Positions 33,251 through 40,780 of a DNA stretch of 42,252 bases are shown here, in pieces. A program made the translations under genes and the position numbers. Each line of letters begins with the position of its first letter. Positions within the stretch are counted from its first letter, which is position 1. The notes under the pieces are model-generated. The model saw only the letters and a list, made by a program, of their open reading frames with translations, was not told the DNA's origin and did not search any database. The DNA is from DASTWM01 sp035765855. GTDB taxonomy: Bacteria; Chloroflexota; Chloroflexia; Chloroflexales; Roseiflexaceae. Location: assembly GCA_035765855.1 (NCBI GenBank), contig DASTWM010000540.1:1-42252 (forward strand). The letters run 5' to 3'.

Positions 33251-34093
33251 GTGCTTGACCAGGAATTAGAAACGAAATATCAGCGCCTTCAGGACGTTCT
33301 GACGGACATGGGCAGCATCATCATCGGCATGTCGGGCGGCGTGGACAGCGTGCTGCTGGCGAAAGTCGCGCATGACACGCTGGGCGACCGCGCGCTGGCC
33401 GTCACCGCCGATTCGCTGTCTCTGCCGCGCCGCGAACTGCGCGAGGCCGAGGAGTTGGCGCGGCTGGCAGGCATTCGCCACATCGTCGTCAAAACCGAGG
33501 AGGTCACTGACCCGCGCTACGCCGCCAATCCCAACAACCGCTGCTACTTTTGCAAATCGGAACTGTTCACGCGGCTGGATGGGCTGGCTGAAGAATATGG
33601 CATCCGCTGGGTCGCGTATGGCGAAAATGTTGACGACATGGGCGACCACCGCCCCGGCGCGCAGGCAGCCGGCGAGCATGGCGTGCGCGCGCCGCTCAAG
33701 GAGGCCGGGCTGACCAAGGCCGACATCCGCGCGCTGGCGCAGCAGCTTGGTCTGCCGGTCTGGAACAAGCCCGCCTTTGCATGCCTCGGCTCGCGCTTCC
33801 CGTATGGCACGGCCATCACGCCCGAAAAGCTGGCGCAGGTCGAGGCCGCCGAGGATGTGCTGTGGGAGTTCGGCTTCCGCCAGTACCGCGTGCGGCACCA
33901 TGGCGAGGTCGCGCGGATCGAGGTGGACCCCGCCGACATGCCGCGCCTGCTGGAACACGCGCAGGAGATCGTCGCGCGCTTCCGCAAGGAGGCACGGTTC
34001 GTCCATGTGACGATGGACCTGGCGGGCTACCGGCGCGGCAGCATGAACGAGACCATGCCTGCTGCGACGATCGAACTGGTTGAGATGCGGTAA
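33251..34093 (+). CDS. larE: LarE, pyridinium-3,5-biscarboxylate mononucleotide sulfurtransferase
   Basis: 280 residues. LarE inserts sulfur into the NPN precursor after adenylation. The PP-loop is IGMSGGVDSVLLAK. Three Cys are notable: Cys98 and Cys101 in NNRCYFCK and Cys178 in FACLGSRFPYG. Cys178 corresponds to the sacrificial sulfur-donor Cys176 of Lactobacillus LarE; the added CxxC suggests the three-Cys type that binds an iron-sulfur cluster (inference from known family members). Start is GTG 33251 with AAAGGAG at 33236-33242. It ends convergent with dgoD across a palindromic element. Confidence 0.94.
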   Translation: MLDQELETKYQRLQDVLTDMGSIIIGMSGGVDSVLLAKVAHDTLGDRALAVTADSLSLPRRELREAEELARLAGIRHIVVKTEEVTDPRYAANPNNRCYFCKSELFTRLDGLAEEYGIRWVAYGENVDDMGDHRPGAQAAGEHGVRAPLKEAGLTKADIRALAQQLGLPVWNKPAFACLGSRFPYGTAITPEKLAQVEAAEDVLWEFGFRQYRVRHHGEVARIEVDPADMPRLLEHAQEIVARFRKEARFVHVTMDLAGYRRGSMNETMPAATIELVEMR

Positions 34094-34099
34094 CGAAGA

Positions 34100-34160
34100 C
34101 CCTCACCCTCGGTCCCTCTCCCAATGGGAGAGGGAAGCTGCGGGAGCAGCAGGGTGAGGG
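34100..34160. repeat. Dispersed palindromic element, copy B
   Basis: Outer arms CCCTCACCCT (34100-34109) and AGGGTGAGGG (34151-34160) and inner arms TCCCTCTCCC (34113-34122) and GGGAGAGGGA (34126-34135) are perfectly paired. It is nearly identical to copy A at 18296-18347 and again lies between convergent genes. Confidence 0.8.
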
Positions 34161-34172
34161 AAAACCACCTTT

Positions 34173-35351
34173 TTACCAATCAATCGCCGCGCCGTCGTCA
34201 GGGCTGTAGGCTTCCGGGTTGCGCCAGTTGTGGCCGATCTTCTCGGCCAGCGCCTCCTCATCCAGTTCGATGCCCAGCCCCGGCGCGGTGGGCAACTCCA
34301 GATACCCATCTTTCAGCACGAACGGCTGCTTCAAATAGCCGTCGCCAAGCGACACCTGCTCCTGTGCCAGGAAATTCGGGATGGCGGCGTCGAGTTGCAC
34401 GCCGGCCGCCAGCGAGATCGGGCCAAGCGGGCAGTGCGGCGCGACGGCGGCGTAGTACGCCTCGGCCATGCCAGCGATCAGCCGGCCCTCGAAGATGCCG
34501 CCGGCATGCGAGATATCCGGCTGAAGGATGGACGCGGCGCGCTTCTCCAAAATCTCGCGGAAGCCCCATTTAGTGAAGATGCGCTCGCCGGTCGCGATGG
34601 GCAGGTGCGTTTTGCGAGCCAGGTCGGCCAGCACGTCCACATTCTGGCACTGCACCGGCTCCTCGATGAACATGGGCTGAAACGGCTCCAATGCATGGAT
34701 CAGCAGCCCGGCAGTCTGCGGGCTGACCGCGCCGTGAAAGTCCACCGCAATATCAACTTCCGGCCCGGCAGCCTCACGCAGCGCCGCGAACCAATCCGCC
34801 GCCCGCTGTACAAAACCCGGCGTCTCGACGATTCGCGCGGGCCGGTGCGCGATCCCGCCAGACTGCAACGCCTCGCTCTGCCCTTTCCGCTGCACGGCGC
34901 TGGCGGTCGTGATGCCGGTTTTCAGCGCGGTGAAGCCCTGCGCCACCAACGCTTTGACATTGGCGGTCGCCTCATCCAGGGTTGAGCCGCGCACATGCGC
35001 GTAGATGCGGATGCGGTCACGCAGCGGGCCGCCCATGAGCTTGTACACCGGCAGCCCGGCGGCTTTGCCGGTCAAGTCCCACAGCGCGTGCTCCACGCCC
35101 GACAGCGCGCTGGTCAGCACCGGGCCGCCGCGATAGAACGCATGCTTGTACATGGCCTGCCAGTGGTGCATCACGCGCGTCGGGTCCTTGCCGACCAGGT
35201 ACGGCTCCAGCTCGGCCACCGCCTGCGCGACGGTCAGCGCGCGGCCTTCTACAATCGGCTCACCCAGCCCGACCAGCCCTTCGTCGGTGTGGATTTTGAG
35301 GAACAACCAGCGCGGCTGCACCAGAAACGTTTCGAGACGTGTGATTTTCAT
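34173..35351 (-). CDS. dgoD: D-galactonate dehydratase-like enolase-superfamily enzyme
   Basis: 392 residues of the mandelate racemase/muconate lactonizing group. The N-terminus MKITRLETFLVQPRWLFLKI is very close to E. coli DgoD. Metal ligands are in DIAVDFHGAVS, QPMFIEEPV and PIATGERIF; the catalytic His region is LQPDISHAGG, and APHCPLGPISLAAG follows. Expected reaction: D-galactonate to 2-keto-3-deoxygalactonate, though related sugar acids are possible. It is 3' in an operon with the uronate dehydrogenase-like gene, overlapping by 4 bp (ATGA type). That pairing suggests an oxidative hexuronate or aldonate route. Confidence 0.88.
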   Translation of the reverse strand: MKITRLETFLVQPRWLFLKIHTDEGLVGLGEPIVEGRALTVAQAVAELEPYLVGKDPTRVMHHWQAMYKHAFYRGGPVLTSALSGVEHALWDLTGKAAGLPVYKLMGGPLRDRIRIYAHVRGSTLDEATANVKALVAQGFTALKTGITTASAVQRKGQSEALQSGGIAHRPARIVETPGFVQRAADWFAALREAAGPEVDIAVDFHGAVSPQTAGLLIHALEPFQPMFIEEPVQCQNVDVLADLARKTHLPIATGERIFTKWGFREILEKRAASILQPDISHAGGIFEGRLIAGMAEAYYAAVAPHCPLGPISLAAGVQLDAAIPNFLAQEQVSLGDGYLKQPFVLKDGYLELPTAPGLGIELDEEALAEKIGHNWRNPEAYSPDDGAAIDW

Positions 35352-36088
35352 TGTTGCTGCTCCTTTGCCGCTGCCAGGGCAAACACATCATCTTCGGGCG
35401 CGTAGCCAAGGATCGCGCGCGCATCAGTGATGTCCATGCGCTTGAAGCGATTGTCGGAAACGCCCTGAAACACGCCGAACCGCACATCGTCCGGCGCGTC
35501 AATCGAGGCCGTGACCAGCCGCCCCAGGTCTTCATAGGTCAGTCCCATGCTCAACAGATGATTATTCGGGATATGCGGCAGATCGCGCGACGTGACCCAG
35601 CCAAAGCGCAGGCAGATTGCCGACAATCCGCGCTTGTCGGCATAGTAGCAGGCCACCGCCTCGCCCCATGCCTTGGTCGCGCCGTACAGATTGCCGGGGC
35701 GCACCGGCTGGCTGGTGTGAATCTGCATCTCTTGCGGGTAGCCGCCCACAGCGTTGATGCTGCTGGCAAACACCACGCGGCGACAACCAGCCTGCTGTGC
35801 GGCCTCGAAGACGTTGTACACGCCGACGACGTTGCGCGGCAGCAGGCTGTCCCATGTCGCCCGCGTGCTGGGGTCGGCGGCGAGATGCACCACCGTATCA
35901 ACGCCGTCGCACAGGCGGCGCACGGCGTCAAAATCGGAAATATCGGCTTCGGTGAACGGCGCGGGCGCGTCGTCGAATGGGCGGGCGTCGGTCAGAACAA
36001 AGTCGTAACGGTCCGTGAAGGTGCGGCTCAGGAAGCTGCCGATGCGGCCCGCTGCGCCGGTGATGAGGACTTTTCGTTGCTGTGGCAT
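35348..36088 (-). CDS. Uronate dehydrogenase-like SDR oxidoreductase
   Basis: 246 residues, extended short-chain dehydrogenase. NAD-binding TGAAGRIG near the N-terminus, DTVVHLAADPS, VFASSINAVGGYP with the catalytic Ser, and YGATKAWGE holding the Tyr-x-x-x-Lys pair. The general pattern resembles uronate dehydrogenases, which oxidise galacturonate or glucuronate to the aldarolactone. The stop overlaps the dgoD start by 4 bp, so the two are translationally coupled. It is divergent from the GH140-like hydrolase, with a palindrome at 36140-36157 between them. Confidence 0.8.
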   Translation of the reverse strand: MPQQRKVLITGAAGRIGSFLSRTFTDRYDFVLTDARPFDDAPAPFTEADISDFDAVRRLCDGVDTVVHLAADPSTRATWDSLLPRNVVGVYNVFEAAQQAGCRRVVFASSINAVGGYPQEMQIHTSQPVRPGNLYGATKAWGEAVACYYADKRGLSAICLRFGWVTSRDLPHIPNNHLLSMGLTYEDLGRLVTASIDAPDDVRFGVFQGVSDNRFKRMDITDARAILGYAPEDDVFALAAAKEQQQ

Positions 36089-36139
36089 TACGCTCCTCGT
36101 AAACGCTCGTCGGGAAAACCCATGCTATCATAGCTGCGG

Positions 36140-36157
36140 TTCAGGAACCGTCCTGAA
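36140..36157. promoter_or_regulatory. Operator-like palindrome between the sugar-acid operon and the hydrolase
   Basis: TTCAGGA (36140-36146), 4-nt spacer, TCCTGAA (36151-36157). It lies in the 108-bp divergent gap next to a minus-strand TATGAT. A regulator gene is not in the window. Confidence 0.45.
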
Positions 36158-36196
36158 TAGTACCACAATCATTCTGTAACGTGAACAGGTGAGCAC

Positions 36197-37537
36197 ATGC
36201 TTCCACGAATCCGCGTCAGCGATAACAGGCACTTTTTAGTCACAGAAACCAGCGCGCCGTTCTTCTGGCTCGGCGACACCGCATGGGAACTGTTTCATCG
36301 CTGTACGCGCGAAGAAGTCATCTCCTATTTTGCCAACCGGCAGGCCAAGGGATTCAACGTTATTCAGGCGGTTGCGCTGGCCGAGTTTGAGGGGATTTCT
36401 ACACCCAACGCCTACGGCGTGCTGCCGCTGCATGAGAACGATCCCACGCGCCCGCGCGAGACCTATTTTGCATTTGTGGACACGGTGATTCAGCTCGCCG
36501 CGCAACATCAACTCTACGTGGGGCTGCTGCCGACCTGGGGCGACAAGGTCAATCAGGCATGGGGCGCGGGGCCGACGATTTTCAACCCCGACAATGCCTT
36601 TACGTATGGCCAAATATTGGGCGAGCGCTACCGCGACCAGCCGAACATCATCTGGATTCTGGGTGGCGACCGGCTGCCGGTGACTGATGAAGCCGACTAC
36701 CGCCCGATCTGGCGCGCCATGGCGGCGGGCATTGACGCTGGCACGCACGGCCAGGCGCTCATGACCTACCATCCGCCCGGCGGCCTCGACAAAGGCACCT
36801 CGCGCTTTTTGCATGACGAGGACTGGCTCGACATCAACATGCTGCAATCCGGCCACGGCTCCGGCCATGACGTGCCGGTCTGGGAGCAAATCGCCGCCGA
36901 TTACGCACGCACGCCGACCAGGCCCGTACTGGACGCCGAGCCGAACTATGAAGATCATCCGGTGAATCCATGGCCGACATGGAATCCAGCCAACGGCTAC
37001 TTCCGCGACTATGATGTGCGCAAGCAGTGCTACCGCTCGGTGTTCGCGGGCGGCTGCGGCGTGACCTACGGCCACCATGCGATCTGGCAGTTCTACGATC
37101 CCGACAAGCGCGAGCCAACCAACCATGCCGACCGTTCATGGCAGGCGGCGCTCGACCAGCCCGGCGCGTTGCAGATCGGCTTCCTGCGGCGCTTGATGGA
37201 ATCGCGCCCGTACCTCAGCCGTATTCCCGACCAGGCGCTGCTCGCGTGCGATCCCGGCGCGGGCGCGCAGCATGTGGCCGCCACGCGCGACGCGGATGGC
37301 CGCTATGCGTTTGTATACATCCCGAACGCCAGCCAGACGGTCGAAGTGCGGCTGGATGCATTGGCGGGCGCGCAGGCGCGGGCATGGTGGTTCGACCCGC
37401 GCGACGGCACGGCGACCGAGATCGGCATGTTTGCTACAAATGGGACGCATGCATTCACCACGCCCGCGCAGGGGCCGGACTGGGTGCTGGTGCTGGACGA
37501 CAGCGCGCAGGGCTTCAGCGCGCCCGGCGCGGCGTGA
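36197..37537 (+). CDS. DUF4038/GH140-like glycoside hydrolase
   Basis: 446 residues. The DUF4038 catalytic barrel (about 1-350) opens with FFWLGDTAWELFHRCTREEV and has KGFNVIQAVALAEFEG, IIWILGGDRLPV with a likely acidic residue, and RPVLDAEPNYEDHP with the second. A short C-terminal beta domain (about 360-440; RAWWFDPRDGTATEIG) is the collagen-binding-2-like domain often fused to it. Characterised GH140 enzymes release apiose from pectin rhamnogalacturonan II. No signal peptide is seen, so it may act on imported oligosaccharides. The divergent uronate/galactonate genes support pectin-derived sugar use. Confidence 0.82.
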   Translation: MLPRIRVSDNRHFLVTETSAPFFWLGDTAWELFHRCTREEVISYFANRQAKGFNVIQAVALAEFEGISTPNAYGVLPLHENDPTRPRETYFAFVDTVIQLAAQHQLYVGLLPTWGDKVNQAWGAGPTIFNPDNAFTYGQILGERYRDQPNIIWILGGDRLPVTDEADYRPIWRAMAAGIDAGTHGQALMTYHPPGGLDKGTSRFLHDEDWLDINMLQSGHGSGHDVPVWEQIAADYARTPTRPVLDAEPNYEDHPVNPWPTWNPANGYFRDYDVRKQCYRSVFAGGCGVTYGHHAIWQFYDPDKREPTNHADRSWQAALDQPGALQIGFLRRLMESRPYLSRIPDQALLACDPGAGAQHVAATRDADGRYAFVYIPNASQTVEVRLDALAGAQARAWWFDPRDGTATEIGMFATNGTHAFTTPAQGPDWVLVLDDSAQGFSAPGAA

Positions 37538-37555
37538 GGAATGAGCCGTGTCAAA

Positions 37556-37587
37556 AAGGCATGGTGGGGTCTGGCTCACCATGCCTT
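37556..37587 (+). terminator. Terminator hairpin after the GH140-like gene
   Basis: 11-bp perfect stem AAGGCATGGTG (37556-37566) with CACCATGCCTT (37577-37587), 10-nt loop, 18 nt past the stop. The T run is weak. Confidence 0.7.
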
Positions 37588-37660
37588 CATTAACAACTAT
37601 GGCTACATGTACCTCTCCGTAGCTTCATTCTCATACACTCCCTCAAAGCCAATTCAGCGC

Positions 37661-37688
37661 TTGACATGTGCACACATGTACATATAAT
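37661..37688 (+). promoter_or_regulatory. Consensus promoter of brnTA
   Basis: TTGACA (37661-37666), 16-bp spacer, TATAAT (37683-37688). Both hexamers are perfect. Confidence 0.8.
37664..37679. promoter_or_regulatory. Operator candidate 1 for BrnA
   Basis: ACATGTG-CA-CACATGT, 7-bp perfect arms, lying across the -35 box and spacer. BrnA-type antitoxins repress their own promoter. Confidence 0.55.
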
Positions 37689-37692
37689 AATA

Positions 37693-37710
37693 GTGGACAG
37701 GGAAGTCCAC
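37693..37710. promoter_or_regulatory. Inverted repeat near the brnTA start site
   Basis: GTGGAC (37693-37698), 6-nt spacer, GTCCAC (37705-37710). It lies at or just past the expected start of transcription: a second operator or an RNA hairpin. Confidence 0.45.
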
Positions 37711-37725
37711 ACAAGGATCCAAACG

Positions 37726-37998
37726 ATGAACTATGAGTGGAATCCGCAAAAAGCGATAGCAAACCTGCAAAAGCATGGGATCAGCTTTGCGGATGCAGTG
37801 GCTGTCTTCAGCGATACGTTGGCGCTGACAATTGTTGACGACTCTACTAATGAAGAACGCTTTGTGACTCTCGGCATGGATGCTTTCGGGCAGGTGTTGG
37901 TCGTTGTCTATGCATGGCGTGGCGAGCATACGATCCATATCATATCCGCTCGGAAGGCAACCCGCGTTGAGCGAAAACAATATGAAGGGCAAACATGA
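37726..37998 (+). CDS. brnT: BrnT-family toxin
   Basis: 90 residues from ATG 37726, with AAGGA 8 nt upstream; the longer frame to 37666 runs into the promoter and is rejected. The family pattern is clear: YEWNPQKAIANLQKHGISF at the N-terminus, EERFVTLGMDAFGQVLVVVY and the C-terminal IISARKATRVERKQYE. BrnT is an RNase of RelE-like fold that inhibits growth until bound by BrnA. Toxin precedes antitoxin and the genes overlap by 4 bp (ATGA), the usual brnTA order. Confidence 0.93.
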   Translation: MNYEWNPQKAIANLQKHGISFADAVAVFSDTLALTIVDDSTNEERFVTLGMDAFGQVLVVVYAWRGEHTIHIISARKATRVERKQYEGQT

Positions 37999-38246
37999 TG
38001 AACGACGAGTACGATTTTAGCAAGGCCAAGCGCGGTGCAATCGATCCAATTCCGGCAGGCAAAACACGAATCACGATTCGGTTAGATGATGACATTATTG
38101 CCTGGTTTCGGGAACAGGCCGAGCAGGCGGGCGGCGGGAATTATCAAACAGCAATCAATCAAGCCCTGCGCGAATACATCGCGCATCAATCGCTGGAAGC
38201 CTTGCTGCGCCGGGTAGTTCGTGAAGAACTGCGAAATGTCGCGTAA
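37995..38246 (+). CDS. brnA: BrnA-family antitoxin
   Basis: 83 residues. The C-terminal half is a ribbon-helix-helix DNA-binding domain: GKTRITIRLDDDIIAWFREQ followed by GGNYQTAINQALREYI. BrnA binds BrnT and represses the shared promoter. Two in-frame ATGs (37995, 37998) are possible starts; the first overlaps the brnT stop. The pair appears complete and unbroken, unlike the PIN pair at 1364-2158. Confidence 0.93.
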   Translation: MMNDEYDFSKAKRGAIDPIPAGKTRITIRLDDDIIAWFREQAEQAGGGNYQTAINQALREYIAHQSLEALLRRVVREELRNVA

Positions 38247-38412
38247 CGGTAATTGAATTGACCGCGCTGCTATACTACAGCCACAGGCGCAACAAAATGG
38301 CCTGCATGCGCGTCGTATGCGTGCAACCATTTGCGTTCATGCGCGTATATACTCGTGGTTACAAAACGGGCTGGCATTCCAACCAGACCACACGAAAGGA
38401 AACACACACGTC

Positions 38413-39519
38413 ATGGTTGACGAGCAGATTTTGACCAAGGCGAAGGGCGGCCGGGAAAAGGTTGCCAAACTGAAAGAAGTACGCGCCAAAGAACTTCAGG
38501 CCGAGCAGCAGCTTGACGCTGGCATGACCGACTATGCCGCGACAATCGAGCGGCTGACCGAGCCGCGCCAGCGCCAGGACGCCAGCATCGCCGACCTGTC
38601 GAAGCTCGACACGGCCATCAGCGGCGGGCGGCAGTACACCGCCGATCTGCAAACGCTGATCGCCGACCTGACGAGCGAGCTTGATGATCTGGGCCGCAAC
38701 GTCGCCACGATTAAAGACGCGACCGCCATGGAAAAGCTGGTCGGGCGCTTCAACAAGCGCTGGGCGCGCCAGATGACCATGAACCGCATCCGCGAGCAGA
38801 ACGTGGACGGCTCCATGCGCACCATCCTGGCCTATGCGCGCGGCACGGTCGAGTCGCTCAACGCCGCGATTGCCAAGAACGCCGAAATGTACGGCAAGCT
38901 GCAAGGCACCGACGTCGAACTGTCGCGCAAGCTGGTCGAATACCAGCCGCGCTACGAGCAGTGGCGGCAGAAGGTCAAGGCGTTGGAGCAGGAATTGGCC
39001 GAACTCGACCGGCGCATCCAGGTGGCCGACGAAGCGACCTACGCCACGCTCCAGCAGGAGCGCTCGCAGAAGCAGACCGCGCTGGACGAGGCCAAGATCA
39101 ACGAAACGCAGTACTTCGAGATTCTGAAGAACGCCAAGGAAGCGCAGCCGATCGTGCGGGCGCACATGGAAGGCTTCAAGCAGTCGATTGCCGCGCTGAC
39201 GCAGAACAAGGTCAAGACGCAGGAGAAGATTGCCAACCTGACGTACGTGTTCGAGGGCATCTACCAGATCATGGAGACGGCGCTGGAGATCAAGGGCTTC
39301 TCGACGATCGATAAGTCGCTGAACTACGCCGCCGACTCGACCACGCGCGTCATGACCGAGCAGGTCGAAGGTATCCTGGCCGAGACGGGCAACCGCGCCG
39401 AAAAGACGCTGATTGACGACGCCAAGCTCAAGGAGTACACCGACCACCTGGAGCAGGTGATCACCGCGTTCGACAGCCGCATGCAGCAGTTGCAGGACGA
39501 TTACGCGCAAAAGCGCTAG
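38413..39519 (+). CDS. Long coiled-coil protein of unknown function
   Basis: 368 residues from ATG 38413 (AAAGGA 12 nt upstream, somewhat far). Nearly all helical with heptad-like charged stretches, for example KVKALEQELAELDRRIQVAD and KQTALDEAKINETQYFEILK. There is no signal peptide, membrane segment or nucleotide motif. Codon use is GC-rich like the neighbours. A PspA or TelA relation was considered but no diagnostic stretch is seen. It is followed on the same strand by an unknown gene and an AAA+ ATPase, each preceded by an array element, suggesting one operon; the ATPase could remodel this protein. Confidence 0.65.
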   Translation: MVDEQILTKAKGGREKVAKLKEVRAKELQAEQQLDAGMTDYAATIERLTEPRQRQDASIADLSKLDTAISGGRQYTADLQTLIADLTSELDDLGRNVATIKDATAMEKLVGRFNKRWARQMTMNRIREQNVDGSMRTILAYARGTVESLNAAIAKNAEMYGKLQGTDVELSRKLVEYQPRYEQWRQKVKALEQELAELDRRIQVADEATYATLQQERSQKQTALDEAKINETQYFEILKNAKEAQPIVRAHMEGFKQSIAALTQNKVKTQEKIANLTYVFEGIYQIMETALEIKGFSTIDKSLNYAADSTTRVMTEQVEGILAETGNRAEKTLIDDAKLKEYTDHLEQVITAFDSRMQQLQDDYAQKR

Positions 39520-39526
39520 CGAAAAT

Positions 39527-39613
39527 GTTGAGTTGTGAGTTGTGAGTTTTGAATTGCGGATGCCAGCATCTATTACTCATAACTCATAACTCATAACTCA
39601 TAATTCATAACTC
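39527..39613. repeat. Inverted GAGTTGT/ACTCATA heptamer-array element, locus 7
   Basis: Left arm GAGTTGT-like units (39530-39555). Right arm ACTCATA four times plus ATTCATA (39575-39609), then ACTC. The arms are complementary. The next gene starts 8 nt after it and has no visible ribosome site. Confidence 0.88.
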
Positions 39614-39620
39614 GACGATT

Positions 39621-40694
39621 ATGTTGTTTGACCAACACCCACTGCTTTCCGCCGGGGCCGGGCAGGCCGAGCGGCGACTGCCCGACGAGGCGGTCGTGCC
39701 ATACTGCGACGCGCTTGGCGACCGGCTGGGCTGGCTCGACGCAGCGTTTGCCCATGAGCAGGCTGCCGGGCGGCTCAGCGCGGCGGGCCACAAAGCGACG
39801 CATGCGTTTCTGCACGAGATTCGCGCGACGCTGATGGTCATGACGTTGAAGCATGGCCGCCAATTGCTTGATGTCGAGCCGCTGCCGCTGACGATCGATC
39901 CGACCGAATCCGGCATGCCAACTGTAAAGGATTTCTGGCTGCTGCATGAGGAGCGCGACCACGCCCAGGAGCAACTGGCGCAGATTCCGTCGCGCGACGG
40001 CCTGATTGCCGATGCGCTCGACACAATTTACAGCGGACGCAAGCCAGTCAAGCAGCAGATCTTATGGCTGCAACGCGCCTACATGGAGCGGCTGGCCGCT
40101 ACGCCGGTTGTGACCGAGTTTCGGCAGATGGATCCGGTGCGTCTCGACGCGCAGCATGCTGACCGAACCTACGCCGTAAGCTGGACCGGCATCATTCGCA
40201 GCGTCAACCTGTTCGAGTGTACCACGTTGCATTATGTCGAGCGCGGTGGCTGGCATGTGACCGGCGGCACGGACGACCTGCGCAAATTGATAGATCAGAC
40301 GTCCGGCGGGCGCAACTCGCTGCAAGAGATCATCGGCCTGACGAATGAGGCGGCATGGATCGTGCCGCAGACCATCGAGCGGGTGACGATTGGGCCGTAC
40401 AACCATGAATGGACCGAGAACGACGAGGGTGTGCAGGCGATGTTCGCCGCCGCCAACGGCGCTGCGCCGTTCGCCATGCGCGCCAGGATCGAGCGGGCCG
40501 CCACGACGCGCGCCGCCCCACGGAGCACCTTTGATTCGCTGCTGGGCCGCGAGCCGATGGAAGCCGGGCCGACCGTCACGTCGCATGTGCTGCTGGTCCC
40601 GCTGGCGATCAAGCAACACCTTGGCACGATCAGCATCAACGAGCAGCCCTGCGCGGTGTACGGCGTGACGGGCAATGGCGATCTTGTTAGTTAA
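39621..40694 (+). CDS. Unknown protein between coiled-coil and AAA+ genes
   Basis: 357 residues, not recognised. The N-terminal 160 residues look helical (DALGDRLGWLDAAFAHEQAA, KPVKQQILWLQRAYMERLAA); the C-terminal half looks beta-rich (TYAVSWTGIIRSVNLFECTT, GPTVTSHVLLVPLAIKQHLG). No catalytic, membrane or export signal is seen. ATG 39621 has no Shine-Dalgarno because the repeat array reaches to 8 nt before it, so translation may depend on coupling or a leaderless start. Codon use matches the flanking genes. The conserved spacing and strand suggest it works with the coiled-coil and AAA+ proteins. Confidence 0.6.
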   Translation: MLFDQHPLLSAGAGQAERRLPDEAVVPYCDALGDRLGWLDAAFAHEQAAGRLSAAGHKATHAFLHEIRATLMVMTLKHGRQLLDVEPLPLTIDPTESGMPTVKDFWLLHEERDHAQEQLAQIPSRDGLIADALDTIYSGRKPVKQQILWLQRAYMERLAATPVVTEFRQMDPVRLDAQHADRTYAVSWTGIIRSVNLFECTTLHYVERGGWHVTGGTDDLRKLIDQTSGGRNSLQEIIGLTNEAAWIVPQTIERVTIGPYNHEWTENDEGVQAMFAAANGAAPFAMRARIERAATTRAAPRSTFDSLLGREPMEAGPTVTSHVLLVPLAIKQHLGTISINEQPCAVYGVTGNGDLVS

Positions 40695-40696
40695 TA

Positions 40697-40770
40697 GAAC
40701 AAAGAACAAAGACCAGAGAACAAGAGATTCTTCGCTATCGTTGTTCTTTGTTCTCTCATCTTTGTTCTTG
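40697..40770. repeat. Inverted AACAAAG/TTGTTCT heptamer-array element, locus 8
   Basis: Left arm AACAAAG twice, then ACCAGAG and AACAAGAG (40698-40726). Right arm TTGTTCT twice, CTCATCT, TTGTTCT (40741-40768). Same unit as the element at 8347-8482, 32 kb away. The GGAG ribosome site of the next gene starts where it ends. Confidence 0.88.
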
Positions 40771-40780
40771 GAGCAACGCG

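Noticed and set aside
38359..39510. 383-codon open frame on the minus strand
   Set aside because: Complement of the helical coiled-coil gene; Leu/Val/Arg-rich shadow without a ribosome site or family pattern.
38413..39519. PspA or TelA assignment for the coiled-coil protein
   Set aside because: Only general helical character is shared; no diagnostic stretch of either family was found.
39527..39613. CRISPR-like repeat array
   Set aside because: Units are 7 bp and directly adjacent with no spacers, and the second half is the complement of the first; no cas genes are present.
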